NCBI GenBank assembly: GCA_026745465.1
Contig: JACYXH010000228.1
Location: forward strand, 1,682,501-1,746,500
From: Lota lota
Taxonomy: Eukaryota > Chordata > Actinopteri > Gadiformes > Lotidae
Length of the DNA stretch: 64,000 nt
Reading direction: 5' to 3'
Within the stretch, counting starts at the first letter, position 1. Every line of letters starts with the position of its first letter. Both the position numbers and the translations under genes were made by a program. Below, piece after piece: positions 12,369-54,355 of the stretch. The notes under the pieces were generated by a model. It saw only the letters and a program-made list of their open reading frames with translations. It was not told where the DNA came from and did no database searches.

Positions 12369-14825
12369 TTGCACGAAAAGGACTTTAACATACAATATAA
12401 CCCCCCGCCCCCTCCCATTGTACGGCAGAGCGATGACCGCCCAGCAGAGACTGGCTTTGTGTAATGTCTTCTTTTGCAGCATGTCGTTTCACAGGCCCGA
12501 CGCAGTGCAGGGATTTGCTCGTGGGCGTATGAGAATCATCAATCTGTGGTTTGATGGCACACAACCGGAGGGAACAATTACACGGTCAACAAGTCCTGCG
12601 CTGTTGGGGTAACGTCGTCTGGCTGGAATGAATTTAGGTGGCATTGCATTAGGATATATTACCTGGAACTATAAATGACAGGTTCAATAATCTTTTTTTT
12701 TATTTGGGGGGGGTATTATTTTCATTCTGAGCGATTTATGTTCCTGCATTACTGTGGTGTCTTAAATATTGTATATATATTAAAAATTATAGAAATGGTC
12801 TATTATATACTGTAGGATTATATGTTTCCAGGTGACATCTTTTTCGTCTTATAAAATGATTACCTACTCTTTAGTAATGGTAATACATTGGTATTTGCTT
12901 TTCCATTAACTAAGCAACTGCTGCTAAAGTGTAAAAAGGACGTTCGTAATAATTGATTTCTAAGGGTTGCTATTCAACAAATTTTAGTAGTATGATACAC
13001 AGCTTGTCCGTATCTGCTTCTTGGTGGGTGATTGTTCGTTATACCACTTATGTTGCTGCTTGAAATTCAGCAGTGGGCTTTTTTACCATCTGTGTCTACT
13101 ATTTTTAGATCTGAATCTCTTACAGAAACAAGAGCAACTATAATTGAGTCTATGTGGCGATGTCATGTGTTTTTCCTAAAAATGCGAATACAAAAAACTT
13201 CAAAAATACACAATCCAGTTGTTGCAGATGCTCTACCACACCCCACCAGCTTTGTTGGGTTCCTCCGACGACCAGAACACAAGTAGGTATTTTAATAAAG
13301 CAGTTTATTTGAGAGTTGGCTAGATGTTACAAGTCAGAGAAGGTGTTCAATGCTGACTGATGGAGCTCTCCCTGAGTGTGTTGGGTGATCGCTGGTTTAT
13401 CCTGTATTCCTCGATTACTCAGTGCACCACAGGTGTACTGGTGGGGGGCGTGTGTGTGTGCGTGAATAGAGTGGGAACCAAAGGTCAGGTCTTGGGGTTG
13501 AGGTAGGTGGGACGCACCCCTGCTTTATGAAACTTGAGAAGGGCTAGAACACAGACCCTGGACCGGTCTGTTGTTCCTTCTAACCATTGACCATGGTTTT
13601 ATTTACAAACGTCGCAATCATTCTTAGATCCGTTGTGCAGGCTCTGTCGTCAACAGTTAGTTGTTGCAACTTTTGTTTGCTATCTAAAACGTGTTTATTT
13701 AAGATTCCAGCCAGTGAGTACACTCATATCCAGCAGAGGATCAATTTTGAGTAACTTCATGAATACGTATATATATATAGAGTAAATATTTATTTGAAAT
13801 GTTGCATTTTAATAAAGATTGCACGTGCAGCAAGTCACTTGAAAATTAAATAAAAGATCATTTGATATCCAATAACTGGCCACAAAAGTGTACTGATTGT
13901 GACATGCATGGTATGTGTTGCTTGTGCAAATATTGTAGACATTTGTAGATACATTATTTTGTATTATTACCAATGTATGCACTGATTGTCTGAGTCAAAC
14001 TCTCTGTATGTAAGCCTATATTTTCTTTTCGATTTTACACAGTTGTATAACACATTTAATAAACCATTACAATACCCGTATCGAATGTATCACACCCTAC
14101 AATGAGAGACACAAACTACAAACTTTGGGTTTGAATTCTTAAAAGATGGTTTACCACCATGTTAAGGACGATTGAGAACTGAGCATTGGAAAGGTAGGAC
14201 ATGTTATTATGGAACACATTTTCAAGTTCAATGAATCAAACTACAAACTTGGCATTCGGGCAGCCCGACCGGTAAACAGATGCAATGTGCCCCGTTTAAC
14301 CGCAATGTCAACTACTGCACTGTTCCGACCAAGCAATTTGATTGGACGAGAGGCATTCAATGAGTGCTGATATAGAATATAACAGCACAGGGACTTTTAA
14401 CCACACATTTATAACTCCACTTTACAGGTTTTTCTAATAACCGTTAACTGGCCTTCATTCAAAATTGTAAATTGTTAATCTATCGGAATTACACATGCCA
14501 CCAAAGCGACTGTCCAGAACGTATTTCACTGGTTGCACAATAAATGGAAACAAAAGAGACATACATCGTACAATGTAGCTGGCCTGCGGTAACGTGTAGA
14601 CCTACACTAAGTAGAAGCTGGTGTGCAGGAAGATGTGCGTTGCTTGGCAACAGTCCATACCCAGAGTAGTTGCGGAACTATTTGTGTTGGCGGTACTAAA
14701 TAAATGATTAGATAAACAAATCATAATCGTTTGCCACTTATTACCTTTAACTAACTACTAATACATGGCGCTTGCAGAACTGTTGTATAAAAGCAATATC
14801 GCACTCAGGCTCGTGCTGTTCTATT

Positions 14826-14895
14826 GAATGTCAGCACGGCTGTGATCATCTTCAGTACTCGTACGCACAGACGAATCACAGCCGTGCTGATATTC
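14826..14895. repeat. Inverted repeat, 21-bp arms, 28-bp spacer
   Basis: The left arm (14826-14846, 'tcagcacggctgtgat' core) matches the reverse complement of 14875-14895 with one mismatch. The phrase looks like a multi-copy fish element with a palindromic core, but I cannot name the family. Confidence 0.75.
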
Positions 14896-16673
14896 AGAAT
14901 AACACAATATAATATTTCAGTGATATTCAACTTGGCGTAATCAACATAAGTTCTGGGTTTTGATGTATCCGTTGTCCTCTTGTGGCGCCAAAAAACAAAT
15001 CACAAGTTCAAAGCTACCGGGAATATTCCTCCTGCAGAGGCGCAGCCCGTGTCTTATTATTTGCCAATCTCCACTTAAAATAGCCTAGGCAACTTGATGG
15101 CAGAGGTTAAACAACACAATTAAAACATCGTTTGAAAAAAGAAGATTGGATAAATTACATTTCTCTCAGATCATAGGTCTAGTCCTAGTATATGGTTATT
15201 CAAAAATATATTGTAATATCCTCAACCATCCCTATGTAGATGTATCAAGAGATTGTATAGCTTATTAAAAAATATGTACAGTGCTAAATAGCCTACTTTT
15301 GTAACTCTTTGGCCCTGCCAATAGGTACAATTATTATTATAGAGTGACAAATAAACCGGATTGCCGTTTTCCCTTCAGTAATACGTAGTTTACCCTCAAG
15401 GTGGTGCCAAATGCAAAGTCATGAATGGTACCACACGCAGTAGAACGGCGCTGCCTAGCTCTGCATTGAACTGCCACGGTATCAGGTGAGCTGGAGCATA
15501 CCCTCAACGTATTATGCAGTATGGAATCGTACAGCTTAAAAACCCCTCGATCAGTCAAGATATTTGTAAACTGGCAACCCTTACACTTTCAGCATTTATC
15601 CTTTCCACATTAAGCGTTGCTGATAAATGGAAATATTAAACATTATCTTTCCTCAAGTTGTGGCACCGGCGTCTCGACACCAATTACTATAAAGGCCACC
15701 GACAAAAATCTTAGACAAATAAAACACAATCAATACATTGCAGTTTTGTTCTGAGTTTAATCACTGAAACGGACAATGAAGCTATTTCTCTTCCTTTTTC
15801 GTTTCAGCCGCATCCCTGAATGTCCATTGTGCGGCATGATCTGTGCCGTGATACATCAACACTTTGGTGCAACCATTTAGCAAGTCCGTGATCACACTCC
15901 TCCGTCCTTTTGGCTCAGGGTTTGAGAGGTTCTGCAGCACACCAAAGATATGCACTTTGTTGTTTTAATTACAGAGCAGCGAAACAACCCGGGTGGGTTG
16001 TGGCATTAATGTGATATTACTTTGTGATAGGGGGGAAGGGGAGGGGCTCCTTTAATATGCACGTGATTTTTTTCATCCTTTTTTTTTTTTGTACATACAC
16101 AATCTGTGAATATTTCAACATGAATACACCACAACAGCCTGGCGTGTATGTGTATCACCTCAAAAACAATCGGGACTCCAAAGACAGCGTATTGATTGAG
16201 TAGAGCGCCAGGTTTACTGCACTGCGGAGGCGAGACAAACACCACGTAACCACACCGCCAGCCACCACGGTTGCCATGGAGAAGGGAACACTTGATTGAT
16301 TCAGAGTCGGGCGTGTGGCCTGAGTGGTGCCTATGTACGTACGTGCAATTTGTTTTTGCCCTTTTGAATACACCCCACCCCTCCTTTTCCCCTTTATACA
16401 GTACAAGAATCACGGAAACCGAGCCTCAAGACAGAACCGACCCGAGGTGCCGCAGGCCTCCGGCATCACCGCAGGGAGGCCGGCGAGGTGCTTGCAGGCT
16501 CACCGTCACATGCGGTGTTGAATGTTTTTTTTTATTTATTTTTTTAGTTTTGGTGCGCAACTGCGATCGCTGCTGATCCAATGATGAGAGGACCATAGCA
16601 TTCTCGAAAATACAAGGAGTCCCCGACCGAGGACAATGCATACAGTATCTTCACACCAGAATGCCCTGCCCCA

Positions 16674-16699
16674 CCCCCCCCCCCCCCCCCCCCCCCCCC
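16674..16699. repeat. C26 homopolymer (G26 on usp22 sense strand)
   Basis: A run of 26 C on the plus strand. A second run of 20 C lies at 16798-16817. Confidence 0.9.
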
Positions 16700-16797
16700 A
16701 ACAGCTAACACATAACATACAATTAATCAACAGCTAACGTGAGTCAATTTAATCACCGTCGTCGTCATCATACCAATTATTCCACATGAAAAGTATA

Positions 16798-16817
16798 CCC
16801 CCCCCCCCCCCCCCCCC
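16798..16817. repeat. C20 homopolymer (G20 on usp22 sense strand)
   Basis: Twenty uninterrupted C followed by an A run. It lies about 1.07 kb after the usp22 stop in sense direction. Confidence 0.9.
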
Positions 16818-17513
16818 AAAAAAAAATGTCTTCAGTACCAGGACAGCAAAGGGACACTGCAAAAAAAAGAATATATTCACCGAAAGGAACAGTAAACAAA
16901 AACTCAAAATTCAATGAGTTGCTTATAAAAAAAGGGTATATTTCCTGCCCTCAACCAGAGTGAAAAACAGAACAAATAAAAAAACAGAACAAGTGAGTAT
17001 TGGGTATGCTTGCGTCCAAGTCCGTTTGGTTTCCATGGCAGCACTGCACCAGCAATTGGTATCTCTTAAAAGATCTCCCACATAATTTCAATTCTCTTCA
17101 AAAATAGATATTTACTAAATCCATACAGTATTGGATAACTAAATTCACAAATGATACGAATCATAACCATACCTTTAAAACTGTTCTCACAAAACAGTTG
17201 ATAATACCTTGATTTTGTGTAGTTTATAGGTTTTTTTTGTTAATATTTTTTTCTTTTGCATTCAGTTCCATATGCATACGACAAAGTTTTTTTTTGTAAT
17301 CCACCGTGAATGACTCAGTTAAATGCTTGGTCGGTTTAAACAAGAGCACCATGGGAGAGAAATGAGAGGGAAAGAAAAATAACAGTTAGAATACAACACT
17401 GTAATAATCTGTCCTTATGTCCTCATGTGCCCGATCCTCGTGGCTGACCTCTGACCTGCTTCCACCCCACCCCTGCAGCAGGGGTATGGGGGGGAGGGGA
17501 AGTGAAGGGGAGT

Positions 17514-17533
17514 GGGGGGGGGGGGGGGGGGGG
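17514..17533. repeat. G20 homopolymer (C20 on usp22 sense strand)
   Basis: Twenty G on the plus strand. In usp22 sense direction it is a C run that is complementary to the two G runs further downstream. Confidence 0.9.
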
Positions 17534-17888
17534 AAACAGACAACCATCAGCCCTTATTCTACATCCTATCCCTCGTCCTCTCCGCTTGCGTTCGTCAAGT
17601 AGCTGGCGAGAAGTAGCTCAGTGCGTCGTTTTTTTTTTTTCTCCGTGTGTGTTTGTTTGTTGAGAGGTTGCATGATTTCAGAAGTCTTCGATTATTTTAT
17701 TGTATTTTTTTTTCTCGTCGACTCTCACTCTCGGGTGAGCCACGCGGGAGAGTAGAGAGCGCTTCAGGTAGCTTTGTGTGTTTCCAACTCGTCCGTCCGT
17801 CCTCTCGTTCCCCCCTCCGCCCGGGATTCAGCAGCCACAAAGGGACGTCATGTTCTCCACGCTGGGCAGCGTGACCCCGCGATGAGGC

Positions 17889-47228
<29,340 letters not shown>

Positions 47229-47680
47229 GACAGATGCAACATTCAATTTGACTCTGAAGTTTATGATAAAAGAGCCGCTTTGATACTTTATTTATGTAGC
47301 TAGCTAGCACGAACTATCCGTACAGAAATTGTTTCCGTTTGGAAATGGGACAGCCGAGGTAATATCCAAAATACGATTCGGACATATGAAACACGCGTCC
47401 TTGAATTGACTAGCTGTACGTTCGTTGTATAGCTAGTTTAAACGATTCGTACTTTTTTAATAACAGTACAAGGTTTGAACAGTTCCCTTTCCTTTAACGT
47501 TAGCTCTACTCCCACTCTCACGATTAGTTAGCATTCTTTTTGAAGCTAGCAGTGAGCCATGGGCTTCACAAAGCCCGCCCAACAGAAACCGTGATTTGCC
47601 AACACAAAGAGGTTACGTCATAACGTAGCCATGGGAGTACTTTGGGGGCGCGTGTTTTAGTTCACAAGATATGCCGTATA
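47229..47680 (-). promoter_or_regulatory. usp22: Candidate usp22 promoter and 5' UTR
   Basis: It lies directly upstream of the usp22 ATG. It holds a CRE-like 'ttacgtca' (47613-47620), a GC-box-like 'aagcccgccc' near 47572 and several CpGs in otherwise AT-rich DNA. No TATA box stands out. The start site is not determined. Confidence 0.4.
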
Positions 47681-50325
47681 CCTGAATTCTGAGTTTACTA
47701 GGCGACATTGGGCTAAACAACAAACACCTCCCATTTAGGATATTTTGGAAAACAAAATGATTCACCACTTATGTCACCCTGCTCTGCAGCAAGAAGTTGC
47801 TTATTATTGGTGCACTAATTTATTTTATTTTTTTAAGTAAATCTGATAGCGAAATAGAGTGTGTTAATTGGTTGAATCTATGCCAGTCATATTGTATTAG
47901 TACTTATTATATTTCGCCTTTCTTTGTTAATTGTAAACGAATTAATATTGTAACATGCTATTTAATAAGATAGTTTGAAAATATTCGTATTTTCCATTAG
48001 CCAAATACATAAGGGCCATGCATCTGGGCGAGGTCAGGTATGACGATACGATACCTAACCCTGTTTGAGGTTGCCTATAATAAATAGCCAGATAAAGCTT
48101 ACCCTCTAGCGGTCATATTTTGGATTGCACAACACAAATTCTGCTTGGGAGGAAGCATCATTCACTGCATAATGATGGTCATAAAGTTGTTAAAATAAAT
48201 AACTGCGCGGATATTTCTAAGCATTCTTTAATTCAGTATAGAAATTGCAAGTAGTTCGCCGAAACAGTAGATTTCCGTGAGAACCAGCCTAATCTAAAAA
48301 TGCAACGTAACAATGCATATTCAATTTTTGAGAAAACAAAATCGAAAAACACTGACGTATTATTTTATCTATACTGGGTCTAGATGTAATATATTTAGTA
48401 GGCATCATAATATGACCAATAATACAAGTATTACATTATATTTCATATTTTTTTAATTCATGAACTTCTTTATTTTCCCAATAGGCCCACATGCTAAACT
48501 TACATACTTTATTATTCTTCATCTAGTATCACAGACAATGTATCCTATAGCCAAATTTATGAGCAAAAGCGCATTAATAAAACACATTTTGGCAGGGTGA
48601 AAAAAGCAAAATTAACCTAGCCTATCTAGGAATAAAGGCTCTTTGTCTACTCTACTCTACTACTCTGGTCAAATCAGTTATGATATGTTATTTTCTCCCC
48701 ATTTCACTCGGGGGCAGTCGAGGGCAATTTACCGAAAGTATTTGATCTTTTTTGTTTGACGTTGCATTTAAAATTATCCCACTCGTTAAACAGCTAATCA
48801 TGTAGTCGGCCCCCAGCAGAAATTGTTTTCCTTTTACATTATTTAAAGGTGTTCGTTATAGGCATGCATAGGATATGTCACAAACCTGGGCTGTATGAGA
48901 GTTTTTTTTTTGTGTGAAACTGATGGTTACTGAGAATTTGTTTTATTATTAATTTATAATAAATTATGAATTAATTAAACAATGTCGGTTGATGACTGGC
49001 CAAAGCATGCTTTTGTTCAAATAAAGGCATACACCTATTCTCTAAACATGTTGTGACTGCATTTTTAGATATACCTTTACAATATGTAAATTCTCCACAG
49101 GTTACCTAATAATTATTGGAAGCTTATATTTGTGTCTACAAAACAGATTATATTAAATGGCTTAAGTGCTCTTGCTGTTTTCCCCTGGCCAAATTGTTTT
49201 ATGGTTTTATGAGAACGAAGAAAAACAATCATAAAATCTCTGTTGATATTCCTAGAAGATGCGTCACATCCCTTACAAATACACACAGGTGTGCACACAC
49301 ACATAAAGACACACACACACACACACAGTTTTCTATTAATTTGTTTGGGATTAATTTGTTTATTTGAACATTTAGTGAATGCAATGTTTGTTTAGGGCAC
49401 AACTAACATCAGCTGTAGTGCAATTATAAAATCAAATTTAGTATTAAATCTCCATAAACCAGACAATGACAATGGACAATCACATGAACAAATCTTAACA
49501 CATTACATCTGTCCAATGGGGATTTGTCTGGTCATTGGGTAATCTGGTAAATGTTAACAACACATGATCTACTGCTAAAAGCTATTCATTAGGTTATCAA
49601 TGTAGCCATGGTTAATATACAATAAATAAAGACAATGGGAAGTGTTGGTCATTGTAGGTGACAGTCTGATATGTCCTTGCCTGCCACCCCATAGCAAAGT
49701 GTTTCTGACTATTTGGGACAAATGAAAATGGATAATAACACGAGAAGACAGCTATATAAGTTATTTCATTGCTTATGTTTACCTTGTACAGTTTTCTGAT
49801 AAACATGTATACCTCGTAATGCAAACAAAATAGCATTACAATAACTTATGGTACAAACATGTTTTATTGAAAAGATGTAGAAAAAATGCCATTCCGATTA
49901 TTTATTCAGTGTACAAACTTTAGTGTATTGTCATACAATTTCAATATATAACTTAAAAGGTAGAAGGTCATTAAAGTACATAACTAATATTGGTCATTAA
50001 AGTGCAGGTAAATTCAACCTACAGTTTTCAAGGTGTACGAAGTCACGCAACAGAGGGCGCCTAACCTAATTTACAAGTAAATAGCCAAATGAAAACAACA
50101 AAACAACAGAACCATAACGACACAATTCAATAAGAAGACCGCCACAAGGTCATGAAGTAGATGTGACTCAGAAGAAGGTTTAAATGAGTTGGAGACCACA
50201 GCAGAACAAACTGTGATGTGCATACTTGGTAAGAATGAGAAAACAACAACAACAAGGGAAGTAGCTTGTAGCCATGCTCAACAAAGCTCTTAACAGCAAT
50301 ATGTCAGTATTCTCTCTCTGTCTCC

Positions 50326-50331
<6 letters not shown>

Positions 50332-50397
<66 letters not shown>
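50332..50397. repeat. (CT)n microsatellite
   Basis: About 33 CT units, slightly imperfect at the left end. Confidence 0.95.
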
Positions 50398-50400
<3 letters not shown>

Positions 50401-50924
50401 CACTCCTATTGTCTATTATTGGTGGATTGTGCTGGATTAATGCAAGAATAACATATGAACACACACAAGTCGACAGCATGAAGTAAAATGAAGCCGACCC
50501 AATAACAATGAAGCATGGGCTACTCTTATTCCCCATCCGTACATTCATTTCCTAGTTTTTTATTTCCTTAAATCAATGAAAGGATCTCTGCAAAGTAAAC
50601 CAGTGGGAGTTATTGAGATTAAGATGATTGAGTTAATTTAACTTTAAAATAAAGCATACATTATCTCCATGAATTGATTCCCCATATCAATTCTAAACCC
50701 GTGAATGGAACTCCAGTATTACTATATTACTATAAAATATTATCATTTATATGTCTTCATGCTGAATTTAGTAATTGTTATTCAATTGAACATGTCAAAT
50801 TGAATTCGCTTTAAAATATGCAACTGCTGTTCAATCTAAACTGTCAAATAATAGTTCAAATAGCTCTAAACATGGTGCCATTTTTCTGTTGAGTACCTGA
50901 ACTTCAACACCATTTATTATTTAG

Positions 50925-51070
50925 TCATATGATTTTATCCAAAGTGACTTACAGTGAAATCAGATACTGGTCATAGTGGTTTGAGCTCAATGGTGACTGC
51001 AAGTTAGGCCACTGACATTGGGGATCCAACCAGTATTTTGCTGGTGGGAGTCGGACACCCTTACCACAAA
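50925..51070 (-). mobile_element. Diverged SINE fragment
   Basis: 'gattttatccaaagtgactt' is the reverse complement of the fish SINE tail. The adjoining 'ccaaccagtattttgctggt' then 'gggagtcgg' resembles the tRNA-like head region. Boundaries are approximate. Confidence 0.4.
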
Positions 51071-51153
51071 TCACTCTTCTGGGTCATGCCTGTCGTTTCC
51101 TAGCAATGCTGGCTTACCCAGTTGTCCCTTTAATCCTCTCAATATATGTGGTT

Positions 51154-51258
<105 letters not shown>

Positions 51259-51880
51259 ACAATCAAAATGGAGACATTACTCTGTATGACTCTGTGCACT
51301 ATTAGCCTACATATTACTTATCTTATCTTATTATCTTATTTTATATTATATTAGGTGAATAGTACTAATTCAATTTGATAAATTCCTTACATACTATTAA
51401 GCCAAACATCAAAGATCACACAAAATGGAAAACTGAGCATTTTACCACATGCCACCAGTCTTCTACTGTTTCATGTTGTTACTTTGTTGATAATGCAAGG
51501 TCAAGCAACTTAACATAAATTAACAGCATAAGTAACACAACTAACATCATTTAAATGTAAATATGGATGTTGCAATGGCTTTGCAATGCAATTTTATTGG
51601 GACACGTCATTACATTCTCCATGTCTAAAATGATGGCTTGCCGTTCATCAAGATTAAATCTGTCCGATACTGACATAGCTTGTCACAATTGGCAAAACAA
51701 GCTTATTCACGATAATGTGGAGCCTCAGTTCCACCATTAATTAAATTAATATTGCGTTCTTCAACTATTCAAACCAGTTGAGAACCTGCAAGATTACAGG
51801 GTTACGTTGTTCAGAAAATTATCAAAATCATCCATCCACCAGTCCCGAACAAAACAGAAGATAAAACGTCAGTGGGACTA

Positions 51881-51952
51881 CAAGTGACGCGCTTGCGGTG
51901 TCGCGGCTGAATGTTGATGACGCAAATCACATGCGCCTCGTTAAGGGAAGTA
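51881..51952 (+). promoter_or_regulatory. med9: Candidate med9 core promoter / 5' UTR
   Basis: CpG-rich compared with its surroundings. It has CRE/ATF-like 'agtgacgcg' and 'gatgacgcaa', and NRF1-like 'catgcgcctc'. The start codon lies in 'taatggcggtgg', a YY1-like context. The start site is inferred. Confidence 0.4.
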
Positions 51953-52450
51953 ATGGCGGTGGCTCAAACAATGCAAGAAAAAGAGAGCGAAGATTGCTCC
52001 TTGCTGCCTTTAGTCCATGATATTATCAAATGGTAAGGTGACAAATAAGATACTTTATATATGCGTATTTCAAATATGTGTGGATTTCCTAGTAGAGATC
52101 ATCGTTCCGTCATTTCACAGAGCATCTGCATTTCCAAGTTTGATTTTGTAACGCTTATTGTCAGGCTGCTTGTTACACATCACGTAGTCTTAATTGGTTG
52201 GGTTTTTGTCTTCGTTGTTTTTGCTCTCAGCATAGACAAAGAGAGTCAAGACATTCACCAGGAGCTGAACAAGCTGAGAACCAAGATCCAGGAGGCTCGG
52301 GAGCAGATCTCCAACATGCCGGGCATCGACACGAGCCCCGAGGAGCAGCAACAACAACTCGCTTCGTTAAGGGAACAAGTGCGCACCAAGAACCAGCTGC
52401 TGCAAAAATACAAAAGCTTATGCATGTTCGAAGTGCCCAAAGCATCGTGA
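51953..52450 (+). CDS. med9: Mediator complex subunit 9 (two exons, complete)
   Basis: Exon 1 is 51953-52032 and exon 2 is 52231-52450; intron 1 runs gtaagg to ctctcag, phase 2. The joined frame encodes 99 residues. Med9 is a small subunit of the Mediator middle module, which links activators to RNA polymerase II in the nucleus. The conserved parts are '[11 protein letters not shown]' at the exon 1 end and a C-terminal coiled coil with '[20 protein letters not shown]' and '[18 protein letters not shown]', nearly the same as human MED9. The Pro-rich N-terminal extension of mammalian MED9 is absent. The first ATG in 'taatggcgg' is used because it is the only one that gives this length with exon 1 in phase. 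Confidence 0.95.
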
Positions 52451-53390
52451 GGTCCAATGGACTCGGGACAATGATCGCTCATTGGAAAAACAAGGATGCA
52501 TTCATCACGTATACCATCACCATGGAGTGAAGACAACGTTTCATACCTAGAGTGAACAGTGCGCCCGTGTTTCATGTGTGCTCCGGTGACGTTCATAAAT
52601 GTGTTGTATTATGATGTACTCTTTGTTGTTCTTACTCTCTGCTCGTGTAAATATATAAAGATTTGGTATTGCTTGAATCCTGTTTCTTAATTTATTTATT
52701 TTTCCTGGTCCATGATAAACGTGATTTAGCATTCTGGATGGCATCAATTGTTTCATGAATAAGCAATCATGAAACAATTGGATGTATGGCTAAATTCTGA
52801 CTTTTCAATATCGACCCTATAGTGACATTACACTTGGGATTTTACACTTATGCATTTTATTAACAGCCTTTAAGCTGTAATGATAAACAGATCAATTGTG
52901 CTAGAATTATCTTTCAATAGCTGGTTCCCTTGCTAGAAACATGATTTTATTTCAATAGCTGGTTTCTATTTCAAACCTTTCAAAACACCTTCATTAGGAA
53001 TCATTTAAACATGGCATCTCCATGATGACTTGAGCATCAGTTTCATGCCAGAAGAAGTGACTAGTATTGCCTTGCATCAATAACAGATTTAATCTAGGCC
53101 TGGGTAAAATGACTGTTTATAACAAAATATCAGTGTACCAAATTACGGCTATCAAAAAGGGGTTGTTTAGATATTGTATGCATTTGTATGTTAGTGTGCA
53201 GTTGCAAATATATATAAATGGCACAATACGGCCAACACAATTGAGCCACCGAAGGTGGTAGAGAAATCATCATTGGATTAATATTGGTAAAATAATCGCA
53301 GAACTCTAAAACCTGTTAGTATGGTCATTGCATTCTCATCCCATGCTGTGTGAGATGTCTTAATATTCCATGGAAATCGGTCAATTATTA
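52451..53390. other. med9 3' flank
   Basis: No gene. The proximal part is med9 3' UTR; I found no unambiguous AATAAA, only AT-rich variants near 52.65 kb. A perfect 14-bp inverted repeat lies at 52745-52780. Confidence 0.5.
52745..52780. repeat. Perfect inverted repeat, 14-bp arms, 8-nt loop
   Basis: 'caattgtttcatga' (52745-52758) and 'tcatgaaacaattg' (52767-52780) are exact reverse complements around 'ataagcaa'. It lies about 300 bp after the med9 stop. Confidence 0.9.
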
Positions 53391-54169
53391 GGATGTCGAG
53401 CACGAAGTGCAAGACAACCTATTGTTATTGTTAGTTTTATTATTATTATTATTCCGGCAAAAATGACTTACACAGCCTAAACCGCTGTGTCGATTCAAAA
53501 AAAAAAAACTTTGCACATGTGTAAAGGGTGACTAAAGAACAGTGACCAAAGAGTACACTGATTTGGCCAAAGGTCTGGATCTGAAAATCCAAAATTTGAA
53601 CAAGCATATCTTCTGACCCCCTTGACTTAGAGTCCTGAAACTTTGACCACACATGCATGTCCTCATGCTGAACAAATTTGCCTCAACAACCTATGACTTC
53701 CGCCATGATGGATTTTCCTCCATTTTGGATTTTTTGGAAAACACTAAAATTCCTAAGAGTCCAAGATTTTTTTGCCCTAAAAAAAATCCTTTCACAGCCA
53801 TCATCTATGGACCAATATCTTAAATCTCTCTGTAAAGAAAGTCTGTACACCAAAAATCAAAGCCTCCAACAGCCATTGAATTGGAAAAAGGGTGTGGCTT
53901 TGAAACGCGTAAAACTAAAATGCAAATATCGATGTCAAGATGGACTGTTATGATCTTGAGCCCAATACAAAAGTTGTTTACAATTGACTTCTGAACAATA
54001 TGGCATCAACCGTTTGGCAATGTGAGCGTAGCATCAAATAAGGGCGTGGCATGGCCAAAAATAGCCGCCGTCTCTAAACGGATTGTTTGATTTGAGCAAA
54101 AACAACTTTCGGACATTCAGGACCCAGGACTCAAACTTCTCAAGTAAGATGAGGTCGATTGACAAACCA

Positions 54170-54300
54170 ACATGGCCGCCAGACTCCAAAAAGTGTGAAA
54201 AACACTTCAAGTGTGCTTTTAAACTCTGGACATTGTGCAAGACCATTGTTAACGAACGTTTGGTGGGTTTCTGTTGGGCGACAATGAACTCGGGCATGCT
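54170..54300 (-). pseudogene. Remnant resembling the N-terminus of a Helentron endonuclease
   Basis: 'PEFIVAQQKPTKRSLTMVLH' then 'NVQSLKAHL' resembles the N-terminus of the AP-endonuclease-like domain that follows the helicase in Helentrons. Similarity fades within about 45 codons, so the domain is truncated. Identification rests on position and a short motif. Confidence 0.45.
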
Positions 54301-54355
54301 GTTAATTGCGTCCTCAATTTTGTTATTGCAATATATGGCTGAATTGTTAAAATAT

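Larger units (their letters stand above)
11792..16500. other. sstr2 3' flank and intergenic region
   Basis: No further gene was found. The proximal part should be sstr2 3' UTR; its end was not determined. The stretch holds a 23-base G run (12346-12368), an inverted repeat at 14.83-14.90 kb, and otherwise AT-rich unique-looking DNA. About 13.23-13.62 kb looks repeat-like but I cannot classify it. Confidence 0.5.
16531..17888 (-). other. usp22: Candidate usp22 3' UTR
   Basis: The region lies directly after the usp22 stop codon. On the sense strand there is a poly(A) signal AATAAA at 17701-17696 and a double signal AATAAATAAA at 16540-16531. Either could end the transcript, giving a UTR of roughly 0.2 or 1.4 kb. 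Human USP22 has a long 3' UTR, as I recall, which favours the distal site or one beyond it. The end is inferred, not seen. Confidence 0.4.

Noticed and set aside
13230-13620. Possible LTR-like sequence between sstr2 and usp22
   Set aside because: Texture suggests a repeat, but I saw no paired ends, primer-binding site or coding part, so no family can be claimed.
53678-53953. 91-codon plus-strand frame at 53.7 kb
   Set aside because: It lies in the noncoding end of the Helentron on the opposite strand, and the sequence resembles a dispersed fish repeat rather than a gene.
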